Assembly (NCBI RefSeq): GCF_017883985.1
Contig: NZ_PRDG01000001.1
Coordinates: 527,030 to 558,658, forward strand
Reading direction: 5' to 3'
Origin: Streptococcus oricebi
Lineage (GTDB): Bacteria; Bacillota; Bacilli; Lactobacillales; Streptococcaceae
DNA length: 31,629 bases
Positions 25,462 to 31,629 of the stretch are shown in pieces. A model generated the notes under the pieces. It saw only the letters and a list, made by a program, of their open reading frames with translations. It was not told the DNA's origin and made no database searches. The position numbers were made by a program, and so were the translations under genes. How positions within the stretch are numbered: position 1 is the stretch's first letter; the number at the start of each line of letters is the position of its first letter.

Positions 25462-25991
25462 GAAAGTTCTGAAAGTGGCACTTCAAATTTATCAGAAGTT
25501 TGCATATAGCTGTCTCTAAAGTCAAAGACTAGCTTGCTAGCAGTTTCATCGATTGTATAGACATAGTAACCAGATAGGGTTTGTCCATCTTTAACTACAT
25601 CTTGTAAGTGACTTTCTCCTTGGTCACTTGAAGCCGCATTAAAGGCCAAGCGTTGTAGAGCTCCGTCCTTTTCTTGATAGGCATCAATCATCCCTTGATA
25701 CAAGAATTGCAAGGTTTGCTCCCCGGCGCTTTTATCTGTCAAAGTAAAGTGTAATACGAGAGTGGATTTTCCTTCAGCATCTGTTGCCTTTTCAAGATTA
25801 TCAATCTTGAGGTCAACACTGCTACCTGTGTAAGTCTGAATATTGCTGTTCCAACCAGCACTACTCTTTCTTTCCGTCTTGTGGGTCGACGACTGTGACG
25901 ACGTCTGAATCCCTCTAGCGGTTTCGCTACCACAAGCAGCCAAAACAGTGACTGATGCAATAGTTAAACCTAAGCATAATAATTTTTTCAT
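25458..25991 (-). CDS. DUF5067-family lipoprotein
   Basis: A secreted lipoprotein of 177 residues. The signal peptide MKKLLCLGLTIASVTVLAAC has a clear lipobox (LAAC) with Cys20 as the lipidated residue, followed by a Ser/Thr-rich linker to about residue 45. The folded part (about 50-177) is a beta-rich domain in which ADAEGKSTLVLHFTLTD-like and YYVYTI strands match the DUF5067 pattern seen in streptococcal lipoproteins. The function is unknown. AAAGGGGAAA precedes the ATG. There is a plausible promoter, TTGCTA-17-TAATAC, at about 26015-26045. No terminator is evident before the T-box unit. Confidence 0.78.
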   Translation of the reverse strand: MKKLLCLGLTIASVTVLAACGSETARGIQTSSQSSTHKTERKSSAGWNSNIQTYTGSSVDLKIDNLEKATDAEGKSTLVLHFTLTDKSAGEQTLQFLYQGMIDAYQEKDGALQRLAFNAASSDQGESHLQDVVKDGQTLSGYYVYTIDETASKLVFDFRDSYMQTSDKFEVPLSELS

Positions 25992-26105
25992 AAAATTTCC
26001 CCTTTAATTTTATATAGTATTAGTTTACCATAAGAAAGGTAGCAAGTCACTGCATATAAAGTTAAGTTCGTATTACATTTTTGTGAAAAATGCACATATT
26101 TATAC

Positions 26106-26137
26106 AAAGGGAGCAAAAGTGTCCTTTTACCCCCTTT
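26106..26137 (-). terminator. Terminator of the DUF1858-DUF438-DUF1912 cluster
   Basis: AAAGGG pairs with CCCTTT and the inner AAAAG with CTTTT (loop GACA) on the minus strand, followed by an AT-rich tail. The T-run is weak. Confidence 0.55.
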
Positions 26138-26146
26138 CTTATCTAT

Positions 26147-26401
26147 CTAATAATTCCGCTTACCAAAGAGCTCCTCTGGCAAATCATGAAAGTCTCGTCC
26201 CTCATGATAGTTGGCAAACTTGCCCAAGAGGAACTGATAGGCGTCTAGCCGACTCTCATAGCGAATGGCCGCATCCCTGGCCCGCTCGTCCTGGTCTTCT
26301 TCAAAGACCTTCTGACTTTCCTTAAGGGCTAGGTCGTTGAGTGTGACCTGGGTCTTGACCCAGGCTTCAAAGTCATCCAAAAATTTTTTCTCGTAGGTCA
26401 T
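26147..26401 (-). CDS. DUF1912-family small protein
   Basis: An 84-residue, highly charged, mostly helical cytoplasmic protein. The sequence (MTYEKKFLDDFEAWVKTQV through EELFGKRNY) matches DUF1912, a small family I know only from streptococci and close relatives. The function is unknown. It follows the DUF438 gene by 15 nt and is the last gene of the cluster. Confidence 0.8.
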   Translation of the reverse strand: MTYEKKFLDDFEAWVKTQVTLNDLALKESQKVFEEDQDERARDAAIRYESRLDAYQFLLGKFANYHEGRDFHDLPEELFGKRNY

Positions 26402-26416
26402 AACACACTTTCTAAT

Positions 26417-27757
26417 CTACTCACTGTAGAAATCCTCTTTAATATCTCTAAAGGGCTGGATATCTTGCACATATTCCAAAACCCCCTGAAAAAGACCTGC
26501 TTCATCTCTCACCGCTCTATAGGTCACATGGACAAATTTTCCCCTCGATTGGGACTTAAACCACATTTCAAACTTGTCCTTTTCCCCCTTGCGCAAGCTA
26601 TCAAAAATTGCTCGAACTTTCTTTAACAGCTTGGGGGGGTGACAAAGTTCAACATTTCTACCAATCTGGCTAGGAGTCCGCTTAAAAATCATCTCATCGG
26701 CTGGCCCACTATCATTATAGTACTGGAAAATATCCTCCTTATTGACAAAGGTAATCTCCAAAGGCAGGTGGTTGAGGATAAGATTAGCTTCCTCAAGCGA
26801 TAAGTAACCATGCCCAAAGGGCTGCTGGCTAAAGCGATCTGCCAACTTGGGCTTTTTTTCCTTAGCCTGATAAGAAATCCGAATCTCTCCCTCGGGCGTC
26901 TCAATGATTTGCTCTAGGGTTCCCTCTGCCAGTGAGTGGAACTGGGAAATTGCTGACTCCCTATCATCTGGCTCTTCTTCAAAGGATTGTCGATGGGGCT
27001 GCCACTTTTCAGTGGGTTGGATGATGGCATAACCGTAGCTAGGACTTTCATCCGCAATCTTGAGCCAATCGTCTTGTGTAAAGGACTCCAGGAGAATCAT
27101 CAGCAAAATTGATTCTTCCTTAAAAATCATGGCCTCAAATTCTGCCGCAAAAGTTTCAAAAGCCGCTTGAACGTCAGCAATTTCCTCCTCTGGAAGGTCC
27201 TGGGCCTTGCTTAGGGCTTGCTGAAAGAGCTCGCGAATCTGGTCATCCACTCCCCACATGACCCGTGGAGGAGAATCGTGACCATAGCTTTCCATAATCG
27301 GAAACATCAGTTCTTCCTTTCGCCGGTAATGGATATCAAACTGCCCCACTAGACCCAGCTGACGGAGTAGACCCTTGGCCAACTCTCCTTTCATATCCGA
27401 GTTTTCAGCCTCTTCATAGCTAGCCAAAAGCCGCCTAACCCTAAGGAGGGCCGCTCTAAGAGCCAGATTTTCCTGCTTAAAGACTTGGACAGGATGGCCA
27501 GGATGGTCACTGTCCGCCACCTCGATATTCTGAATGGCTCCCTTAAAGAGATTGGCATGGACATTACAGAGCGACATCACATCTTCAAAGGTGATTCCCG
27601 TATCGGAATTCATCAGCTCGTGCTCCATCAGACTGATTTCAATGGCTGAAACACCGGTAAAATGCTCATTAAAGAGCTCTTGAACAGACTCTGCCGAAGC
27701 TCCATTATGGAGATCGAGCAAAATGGACTTCAAGACCTCAATTCTTTCGCTAGCCAT
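26417..27757 (-). CDS. DUF438 protein with hemerythrin-like and PAS domains
   Basis: A 446-residue cytoplasmic protein with three parts: a DUF438 helical region (about 5-75), a hemerythrin-like four-helix bundle (about 85-230) and a C-terminal PAS domain (about 315-440). Candidate iron ligands are His88, His143 (FDIHYRRKEELMFP), His160, Asp171 (MWGVDDQIRE) and Glu214/215 (MIFKEESILLM). The PAS part has the GRNVELCHPPK signature. A role in sensing oxygen, nitric oxide or iron is plausible from domain type; no output domain is visible. The start follows the DUF1858 stop by one base with no ribosome-binding site, indicating translational coupling. Confidence 0.85.
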   Translation of the reverse strand: MASERIEVLKSILLDLHNGASAESVQELFNEHFTGVSAIEISLMEHELMNSDTGITFEDVMSLCNVHANLFKGAIQNIEVADSDHPGHPVQVFKQENLALRAALLRVRRLLASYEEAENSDMKGELAKGLLRQLGLVGQFDIHYRRKEELMFPIMESYGHDSPPRVMWGVDDQIRELFQQALSKAQDLPEEEIADVQAAFETFAAEFEAMIFKEESILLMILLESFTQDDWLKIADESPSYGYAIIQPTEKWQPHRQSFEEEPDDRESAISQFHSLAEGTLEQIIETPEGEIRISYQAKEKKPKLADRFSQQPFGHGYLSLEEANLILNHLPLEITFVNKEDIFQYYNDSGPADEMIFKRTPSQIGRNVELCHPPKLLKKVRAIFDSLRKGEKDKFEMWFKSQSRGKFVHVTYRAVRDEAGLFQGVLEYVQDIQPFRDIKEDFYSE

Positions 27758-27758
27758 G

Positions 27759-27992
27759 CTAGAAGCCTGTTACTTCATAGCCGTTTACTTCAAATACTTC
27801 CTTGATTTTTTCAAGTGGAAGTCCATGCATGCTAGCTCCTTGCAGGAGACTAACCTGACGGCCAACTGTTTCTCTCATCTGCGGATTGGCCAGGGGAGCA
27901 AAGCCCAAACCAAGCAAAAGCTCCAAAACTTCTGGATGTTGGTCCAATACTTCAGCAACTGGAATCGATAAATCAATGACATTATTCATCAT
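27759..27992 (-). CDS. DUF1858-domain protein
   Basis: A small protein of about 77 residues that reads VIDLSIPVAEVLDQHPEVLELLLGLGFAPLAN, the DUF1858 pattern of a short helical domain. In many bacteria this domain is fused or adjacent to DUF438 proteins and hybrid-cluster or hemerythrin-like proteins. The frame has a GTG at 27998, but GAGGTG overlaps that codon and serves as ribosome-binding site, so the ATG at 27992 or the next one at 27989 is the likely start. The downstream DUF438 gene is translationally coupled to it. Confidence 0.82.
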   Translation of the reverse strand: MMNNVIDLSIPVAEVLDQHPEVLELLLGLGFAPLANPQMRETVGRQVSLLQGASMHGLPLEKIKEVFEVNGYEVTGF

Positions 27993-28013
27993 AAACACCT
28001 CACTTTTTTCTCC

Positions 28014-28022
28014 ATTATACCA
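28014..28022 (-). promoter_or_regulatory. Extended -10 promoter of the DUF1858-DUF438 unit
   Basis: TGGTATAAT on the minus strand, about 20 nt upstream of the start. No -35 is apparent. Confidence 0.6.
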
Positions 28023-28157
28023 TAAAAAGAGCCTACCTTATAGTCCGATTCTTCTCTCGAGCTTTTCCTAGCAAAGATTTTCCCTACTAAGCACTGCCAA
28101 ATTCTCCTAGGTCTCCAAGTTAGACTGGTAGGTCAGGAAACTCTGATTGGACACCTC

Positions 28158-29510
28158 TTACTTTTTCTTTTTGAGTAACTTGACTACGGCCTCTGTCCTG
28201 GCTGTATGGGGAAACATGTCCACAGACTGGATGTAGACCACATCATAGACTTGGCTGAGCTGGACCAGGTCGCGCGCTAGAGTTGAGACATTACAGGAGA
28301 CATAGACCATCTTAGCTGGTGCATAACGCAGAATGGTTGCTAATAATTTGTCGTCCAAGCCTGTCCTAGGTGGGTCAACAATCATGGCATCTGCCCGATA
28401 GCCCTCCTTATACCAACGAGGAATGATGACTTCTGCTTTCCCTGCCTCATAATGGGTGTTATCAAAGCCCATTCGTTTGGCATTCCGCCTAGCATCTTCA
28501 ATCGCTTCTGGTATAATGTCCATACCTCTCAGACTCTTGACCTTTCTAGCAAAGGCAAAACCAATGGTCCCCACACCACAGTAGGCATCGATTAAATGTT
28601 CTGTCTCATTCACATCTAAGGCCTCTAAGGCCTGACTATAAAGGACCTGGGTTTGCTGGGGATTGAGCTGATAAAAGGCCCGTGGTGACAAGGAAAATTC
28701 ATAGTCTAGTACCCCTTCCTCGATAGCCTCTCGCCCCCAAAGGAGCTCTGTCTTTTCCCCATATATCTCACTGGACTTGCTAGTCTGATAATTGACCGCT
28801 ATCGTCTTAATTTGCGGGAATTCTTTGGTCAAATCCCCAACTAAATCCCTAAAATTTAGCTGGCGACTGGTCACGAAAATCAGTTGAACCTGCCCGGTCT
28901 TTCTGGCCCTTCTGACCATCACAGTCCTAACACCTGCAATCTTACGCTCATCATAAATTGGCAGTTTATAAAAAGTCAACAGCTCAGCCACCCGGTTAAC
29001 GATTCGCTGGGTTTCTGAATCTTGGACCAGGCAGTCCTTAAGTTGGACCAAATAGTGGGAATTTTGAGCGTAAAGTCCCGCCTTGACCTGCCCCTTAAAC
29101 TTACGTGTTTGAAACTGCAACTTGGCCCGATAGTATTCCGGTTCCTCCATACCAAGGGTCGGTCTAATTTCGTAATCCTCATAGCCCGCTGGTGCAAATT
29201 TTTTAAGAGCCTGCCGCAACAGATCCTCCTTAAAATCAAGCTGTTTATCATAGCGTAGGTGCATGATTTGACAGCCACCACAGGCCTCATAGATAGCACA
29301 AGGAGCTTGGACACGAAACTTGGACTTCTTATTGATTTCTAGTAATTTGGCCTGGGCAAAATTAGACTTGAGGCTGGTTATCTGACAAAAAACCTCTTCC
29401 CCTTTCAAAGCCCCCGGTACAAAAACTAAGGTTCGCTTATAAAAACCAATCCCCTCTCCATTGATACCCATTCGCTTAATCTTCAAAGGGATTCTTTGTT
29501 TCACTTTCAT
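28158..29510 (-). CDS. rlmCD: 23S rRNA (uracil-C5)-methyltransferase, RlmCD type
   Basis: An AdoMet- and iron-sulfur-dependent enzyme that in Gram-positive bacteria makes m5U at positions 747 and 1939 of 23S rRNA. The 450 residues begin with a TRAM RNA-binding domain (about 1-60). The [4Fe-4S] ligands are Cys71, Cys77, Cys80 and Cys160. Motif I is [16 protein letters not shown] (307-322) and the catalytic Cys406 lies in [12 protein letters not shown]. No Shine-Dalgarno is present: TATAAT ends six bases before the ATG. It is divergent from recX with 37 bp between. The 3' end of this gene (rumA) is a known integration site for streptococcal integrative elements; none is inserted here. Confidence 0.95.
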   Translation of the reverse strand: MKVKQRIPLKIKRMGINGEGIGFYKRTLVFVPGALKGEEVFCQITSLKSNFAQAKLLEINKKSKFRVQAPCAIYEACGGCQIMHLRYDKQLDFKEDLLRQALKKFAPAGYEDYEIRPTLGMEEPEYYRAKLQFQTRKFKGQVKAGLYAQNSHYLVQLKDCLVQDSETQRIVNRVAELLTFYKLPIYDERKIAGVRTVMVRRARKTGQVQLIFVTSRQLNFRDLVGDLTKEFPQIKTIAVNYQTSKSSEIYGEKTELLWGREAIEEGVLDYEFSLSPRAFYQLNPQQTQVLYSQALEALDVNETEHLIDAYCGVGTIGFAFARKVKSLRGMDIIPEAIEDARRNAKRMGFDNTHYEAGKAEVIIPRWYKEGYRADAMIVDPPRTGLDDKLLATILRYAPAKMVYVSCNVSTLARDLVQLSQVYDVVYIQSVDMFPHTARTEAVVKLLKKKK

Positions 29511-29516
29511 ATTATC

Positions 29517-29522
29517 ATTATA
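29517..29522 (-). promoter_or_regulatory. -10 box of rlmCD, apparently leaderless
   Basis: TATAAT on the minus strand, separated from the ATG at 29510 by GATAAT only. A -35 at the normal distance would overlap the recX -10. Confidence 0.5.
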
Positions 29523-29535
29523 CTAAAAAATGTAG

Positions 29536-29541
29536 TAAAAT
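29536..29541 (+). promoter_or_regulatory. -10 box of recX, apparently leaderless
   Basis: TAAAAT on the plus strand, separated from the recX ATG at 29548 by AGGGAT. The AGGG is too close to the ATG to serve as a normal ribosome-binding site. Confidence 0.45.
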
Positions 29542-29547
29542 AGGGAT

Positions 29548-30324
29548 ATGAAAATCACTAAACTAGAAAAGAAGAAGCGCCTCTATCTGCTAGAACTGGA
29601 CCATGAGGAATCCCTCTATATTACAGAGGATACAATCGTCCACTTCATGTTGTCAAGGGATAAGGAAGTGAGTCCAGAGGAGCTCCTAAAAATTCAAGAC
29701 TATGCCCAGTTTTCCTACGGAAAAAACCTAGCCCTCTATTATCTCTCCTTTAAGCAGCGAAGCAAGAAAGAGGTGAGAGACTACCTAGTCAAGCACGAAA
29801 TCTCAGATAAGGTGCTGGAGCAGGTCTTGGATAAATTGAGTGCTGATCGCTGGATTGATGATCAAAAATACAGCGATAGCCTTATCCAGTCCAATCTCCT
29901 TTCTGGTGATAAGGGCCCCTATGTCCTCAAGCAAAAACTCAGTCAAAAAGGGATTAAGCGCTCCATCATTGACAAAAGTCTTGAAAGCCATGATTTCGCT
30001 CCCTTGGCCAGCAAAGTGGCAGAAAAACTTTTAAAAAAATATGAAAAGAAACTTGCAGCCAAGGCCCTAAAGGACAAAATCCTCCAATCCTTAGTCAACA
30101 AGGGCTTTTCCTATCCCGATGCCCAGACAGCCTTTGAAGAACTGACCATTGAAGAAAAGCCCGAACAAGAGGCAGACCTTCTCTACCAAGAATTAGACAA
30201 ATACTATCGCAAGTATAGCAAAAAGTATCAGGACTATGAACTCAAGCAACGATTAACCCAGGCTTTGGCCCGCAAGGGCTTCGACTTTTCAGATATTGCA
30301 AGTGCTCTTAGAGAATATTTCTAA
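29548..30324 (+). CDS. recX: Regulatory protein RecX
   Basis: RecX binds RecA filaments and moderates recombination and the DNA-damage response. The 258 residues are the usual length in streptococci (longer than the E. coli form). Repeated three-helix modules are visible as [21 protein letters not shown], then [18 protein letters not shown], and again near the end as [20 protein letters not shown]. The start at 29548 gives [17 protein letters not shown], the conserved beginning. recA is not in the window. It is divergent from rlmCD. Confidence 0.95.
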   Translation: MKITKLEKKKRLYLLELDHEESLYITEDTIVHFMLSRDKEVSPEELLKIQDYAQFSYGKNLALYYLSFKQRSKKEVRDYLVKHEISDKVLEQVLDKLSADRWIDDQKYSDSLIQSNLLSGDKGPYVLKQKLSQKGIKRSIIDKSLESHDFAPLASKVAEKLLKKYEKKLAAKALKDKILQSLVNKGFSYPDAQTAFEELTIEEKPEQEADLLYQELDKYYRKYSKKYQDYELKQRLTQALARKGFDFSDIASALREYF

Positions 30325-30361
30325 AAATTTCAGGGAAAATTTAGGCTTTTCCATGAAAATA

Positions 30362-30370
30362 TGTTACAAT
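30362..30370 (+). promoter_or_regulatory. Extended -10 promoter of the DUF402 gene
   Basis: TGTTACAAT on the plus strand, about 40 nt before the ATG at 30411. The ribosome-binding site is weak (AAAGTTGGTAAG). Confidence 0.55.
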
Positions 30371-30410
30371 AAGGATGAGAAACTTCAAAATTGTAGAAAG
30401 TTGGTAAGTT

Positions 30411-30944
30411 ATGAAACTCCCCAAAGAAGGCGACTTTATTACAATTCAAAGTTATAAGCATGATGGAAGTTTGCACCGTACTTGGCGCGACACCATGGTA
30501 CTAAAAACAACAGAAAATGCCATTATCGGAGTAAATGATCATACCCTGGTCACCGAAAGCGATGGCCGTCGTTGGGTTACACGAGAACCTGCTATCGTCT
30601 ATTTTCATAAAAAGTATTGGTTTAATATCATCGCTATGATTCGCGAAAACGGTACTTCATACTACTGCAATCTAGCTAGTCCCTACTATTTGGACGGCGA
30701 GGCCCTCAAATATATCGACTATGACCTCGATGTCAAGGTCTTTGCCGATGGTGAAAAACGTCTCCTAGATGTAGAAGAGTATGAACGCCATAAAAAGAAA
30801 ATGAATTACTCGGATGATTTAGACTATATTCTCAAAGAAAATGTCAAAATCTTAGTAGACTGGATTAACCAGGGACGTGGTCCTTTCTCCCAGGCCTATG
30901 TCAACATTTGGTACAAACGCTATATAGAACTGAGAAATCGTTAA
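30411..30944 (+). CDS. DUF402 nucleoside di/triphosphatase (Ntdp type)
   Basis: A 177-residue cytoplasmic protein of the DUF402 / UPF0374 family (B. subtilis YgaC, S. aureus Ntdp), whose characterised member hydrolyses nucleoside di- and triphosphates. The conserved stretches are [16 protein letters not shown] at the N terminus, [20 protein letters not shown], and [23 protein letters not shown], whose acidic residues bind metal. It is followed by a terminator and is probably a single gene. Confidence 0.88.
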   Translation: MKLPKEGDFITIQSYKHDGSLHRTWRDTMVLKTTENAIIGVNDHTLVTESDGRRWVTREPAIVYFHKKYWFNIIAMIRENGTSYYCNLASPYYLDGEALKYIDYDLDVKVFADGEKRLLDVEEYERHKKKMNYSDDLDYILKENVKILVDWINQGRGPFSQAYVNIWYKRYIELRNR

Positions 30945-30951
30945 AGTTGTC

Positions 30952-30974
30952 AAAAGAGCGCAAGCTCTTTTTTC
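30952..30974 (+). terminator. Terminator of the DUF402 gene
   Basis: AAAAGAGC (30952-30959) pairs with GCTCTTTT (30964-30971) across loop GCAA, with further Ts. Confidence 0.85.
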
Positions 30975-30997
30975 TATGCCCCATAGATACTAATTTC

Positions 30998-31026
30998 TTG
31001 CATTCTCGCTTGAATTTCTGTATCAT
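30998..31026 (+). promoter_or_regulatory. Promoter of the DUF960 gene
   Basis: TTGCAT, a 17-nt spacer and TATCAT. The leader is about 80 nt and AAGGAG precedes the ATG at 31115. Confidence 0.6.
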
Positions 31027-31114
31027 ATAAGAGCCTCTAGTCTTTGAAAAACTAAAAAATGACTAATCAATTCTGACTAGATAGATTTAGAAAAAATGGA
31101 AAGGAGCTCTTATT

Positions 31115-31432
31115 ATGGCCTTTACAGACACAAAAGGACGCTATGCTAGTTTTGGCGTTGTCACTAGCCTCCCCGAAGAAGTTATTGATGCATTTTGGTA
31201 TATTATCGATAATTATCTCAAAGGCGTTTTTCAATTAAACGAGCTCATCCAGTTTGAACTACTAAACAAGGCTGGACAAATTAGTTTTCGCTTCTCTGAA
31301 AAAAATCTCCCGACCACTATTATCTTTGATTCACCCTATAGTTTTGACCCCTTCTATCCCAGAAAAATTTATGTCACTGACAATCAAGGAAAAGAAACCA
31401 TTATGCTAGCCGATGAATATTCTCTGATGTAG
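31115..31432 (+). CDS. DUF960-family protein
   Basis: A 105-residue cytoplasmic protein that reads MAFTDTKGRYASFGVVTSLP at the start and DPFYPRKIYVTDNQGKETIM near the end, the pattern of DUF960, a small family of Firmicutes. The function is unknown. There is no membrane segment or signal peptide. It has its own promoter and terminator. Confidence 0.82.
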   Translation: MAFTDTKGRYASFGVVTSLPEEVIDAFWYIIDNYLKGVFQLNELIQFELLNKAGQISFRFSEKNLPTTIIFDSPYSFDPFYPRKIYVTDNQGKETIMLADEYSLM

Positions 31433-31466
31433 ATTGAAGTGCAAAGTTAGAAATAGCCTATATTAA

Positions 31467-31498
31467 AAGAGGACCCTGCCTTTAGGGTCCTCTTCTTT
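31467..31498 (+). terminator. Terminator of the DUF960 gene
   Basis: AAGAGGACCCT (31467-31477) pairs perfectly with AGGGTCCTCTT (31484-31494), followed by CTTTT. Confidence 0.88.
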
Positions 31499-31526
31499 TG
31501 GGTTTTCACCATGGGTATTTGACAAA

Positions 31527-31548
31527 TAAAAAAACTACCCAAAGTAGT
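31527..31548 (-). terminator. Terminator downstream of tRNA-Pro
   Basis: ACTAC pairs with GTAGT (31548-31544 / 31538-31534) on the minus strand, followed by seven Ts. Confidence 0.65.
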
Positions 31549-31560
31549 CAGTCCATATAA

Positions 31561-31629
31561 TCGGGAAGACAGGATTCGAACCTGCGACACCTTGGTCCCA
31601 AACCAAGTACTCTACCAAGCTGAGCTACT
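31561..31629 (-). tRNA. tRNA-Pro (anticodon TGG), cut by the window end
   Basis: On the minus strand the anticodon stem CTTGG / CCAAG encloses the loop TTTGGGA with anticodon TGG. The T arm GCAGGTTCGAATCCTGT and the D arm AGCTCAGCTTGGTAGAGT are intact. The acceptor 3' strand CTTCCCG is followed by A (31561). About five 5' bases lie beyond the window. The 3' CCA is not encoded. Confidence 0.95.

Noticed and set aside
26065..26080. Possible competence (com/cin) box resembling TACGAATA
   Set aside because: Only a partial match (TACGAACT) and not placed before a competence gene.
30325..30341. CodY-like sequence AAATTTCAGGGAAAATT before the DUF402 gene
   Set aside because: It needs an inserted base to fit the consensus and has too many mismatches.

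Overview
This window is a stretch of conserved core chromosome from a Streptococcus. The evidence is a CodY regulator with an autoregulatory operator, the nrdR-dnaB-dnaI-nitroreductase-der cluster, rsmD-coaD-sepM with a SepM-type pheromone-processing protease, a DUF1912 protein, T-box leaders in front of aspS and the valS unit, and low-GC coding with extended -10 (TGnTATAAT) promoters. I could not fix the species from sequence alone. Almost everything reads on the minus strand. The plus-strand genes are usp, ansA, recX, the DUF402 gene and the DUF960 gene.

Layout. 1-331: two near-identical 111-bp tandem repeats and a diverged third copy, downstream of aspS. 368-2477: aspS behind a T-box leader. 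2436-5129: aminotransferase, codY, pncA. 5296-8348: usp, a HAD/MazG-like fusion gene read convergently to it, and ansA divergent from that. 8349-8837: a gene-poor pocket with a yoeB-like toxin remnant, next to the 3' end of rpsI. 8838-9833: rplM-rpsI behind an L13-type leader. 9973-10336: a SemiSWEET gene. 10358-14954: nrdR-dnaB-dnaI-nitroreductase-der. 15165-18404: ptsG (EIICBA) and an EEP-family phosphodiesterase, with a CcpA cre site. 18499-20628: rsmD-coaD-sepM. 20724-21341: a VOC protein. 21446-25461: the valS T-box leader, then an AT-rich eight-helix membrane protein gene wedged between leader and valS, then valS. 25458-28019: a DUF5067 lipoprotein and a DUF1858-DUF438(hemerythrin/PAS)-DUF1912 cluster. 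28158-31629: rlmCD divergent from recX, the DUF402 phosphatase, DUF960, and a tRNA-Pro cut by the window end.

How the genes work together. Nutrient sensing is the recurring theme. CodY, with a 14/15 operator next to its own promoter, lies between an aminotransferase and a nicotinamidase, and a second CodY-like box precedes the SemiSWEET promoter. Two tRNA-sensing T-boxes adjust synthetase expression. CcpA probably controls glucose uptake through ptsG. Replication initiation (dnaB, dnaI), dNTP supply (nrdR) and ribosome assembly (der) share one transcription unit.

I did not find a complete new defence or mobile system. The points most worth a second look are the foreign-looking membrane gene under valS T-box control, an apparent Asn (AAC) specifier in the aspS leader, possible leaderless starts at rsmD, rlmCD and recX, the structured 111-bp repeats, a SemiSWEET lacking the PQ-motif proline, and a toxin fossil beside rpsI.
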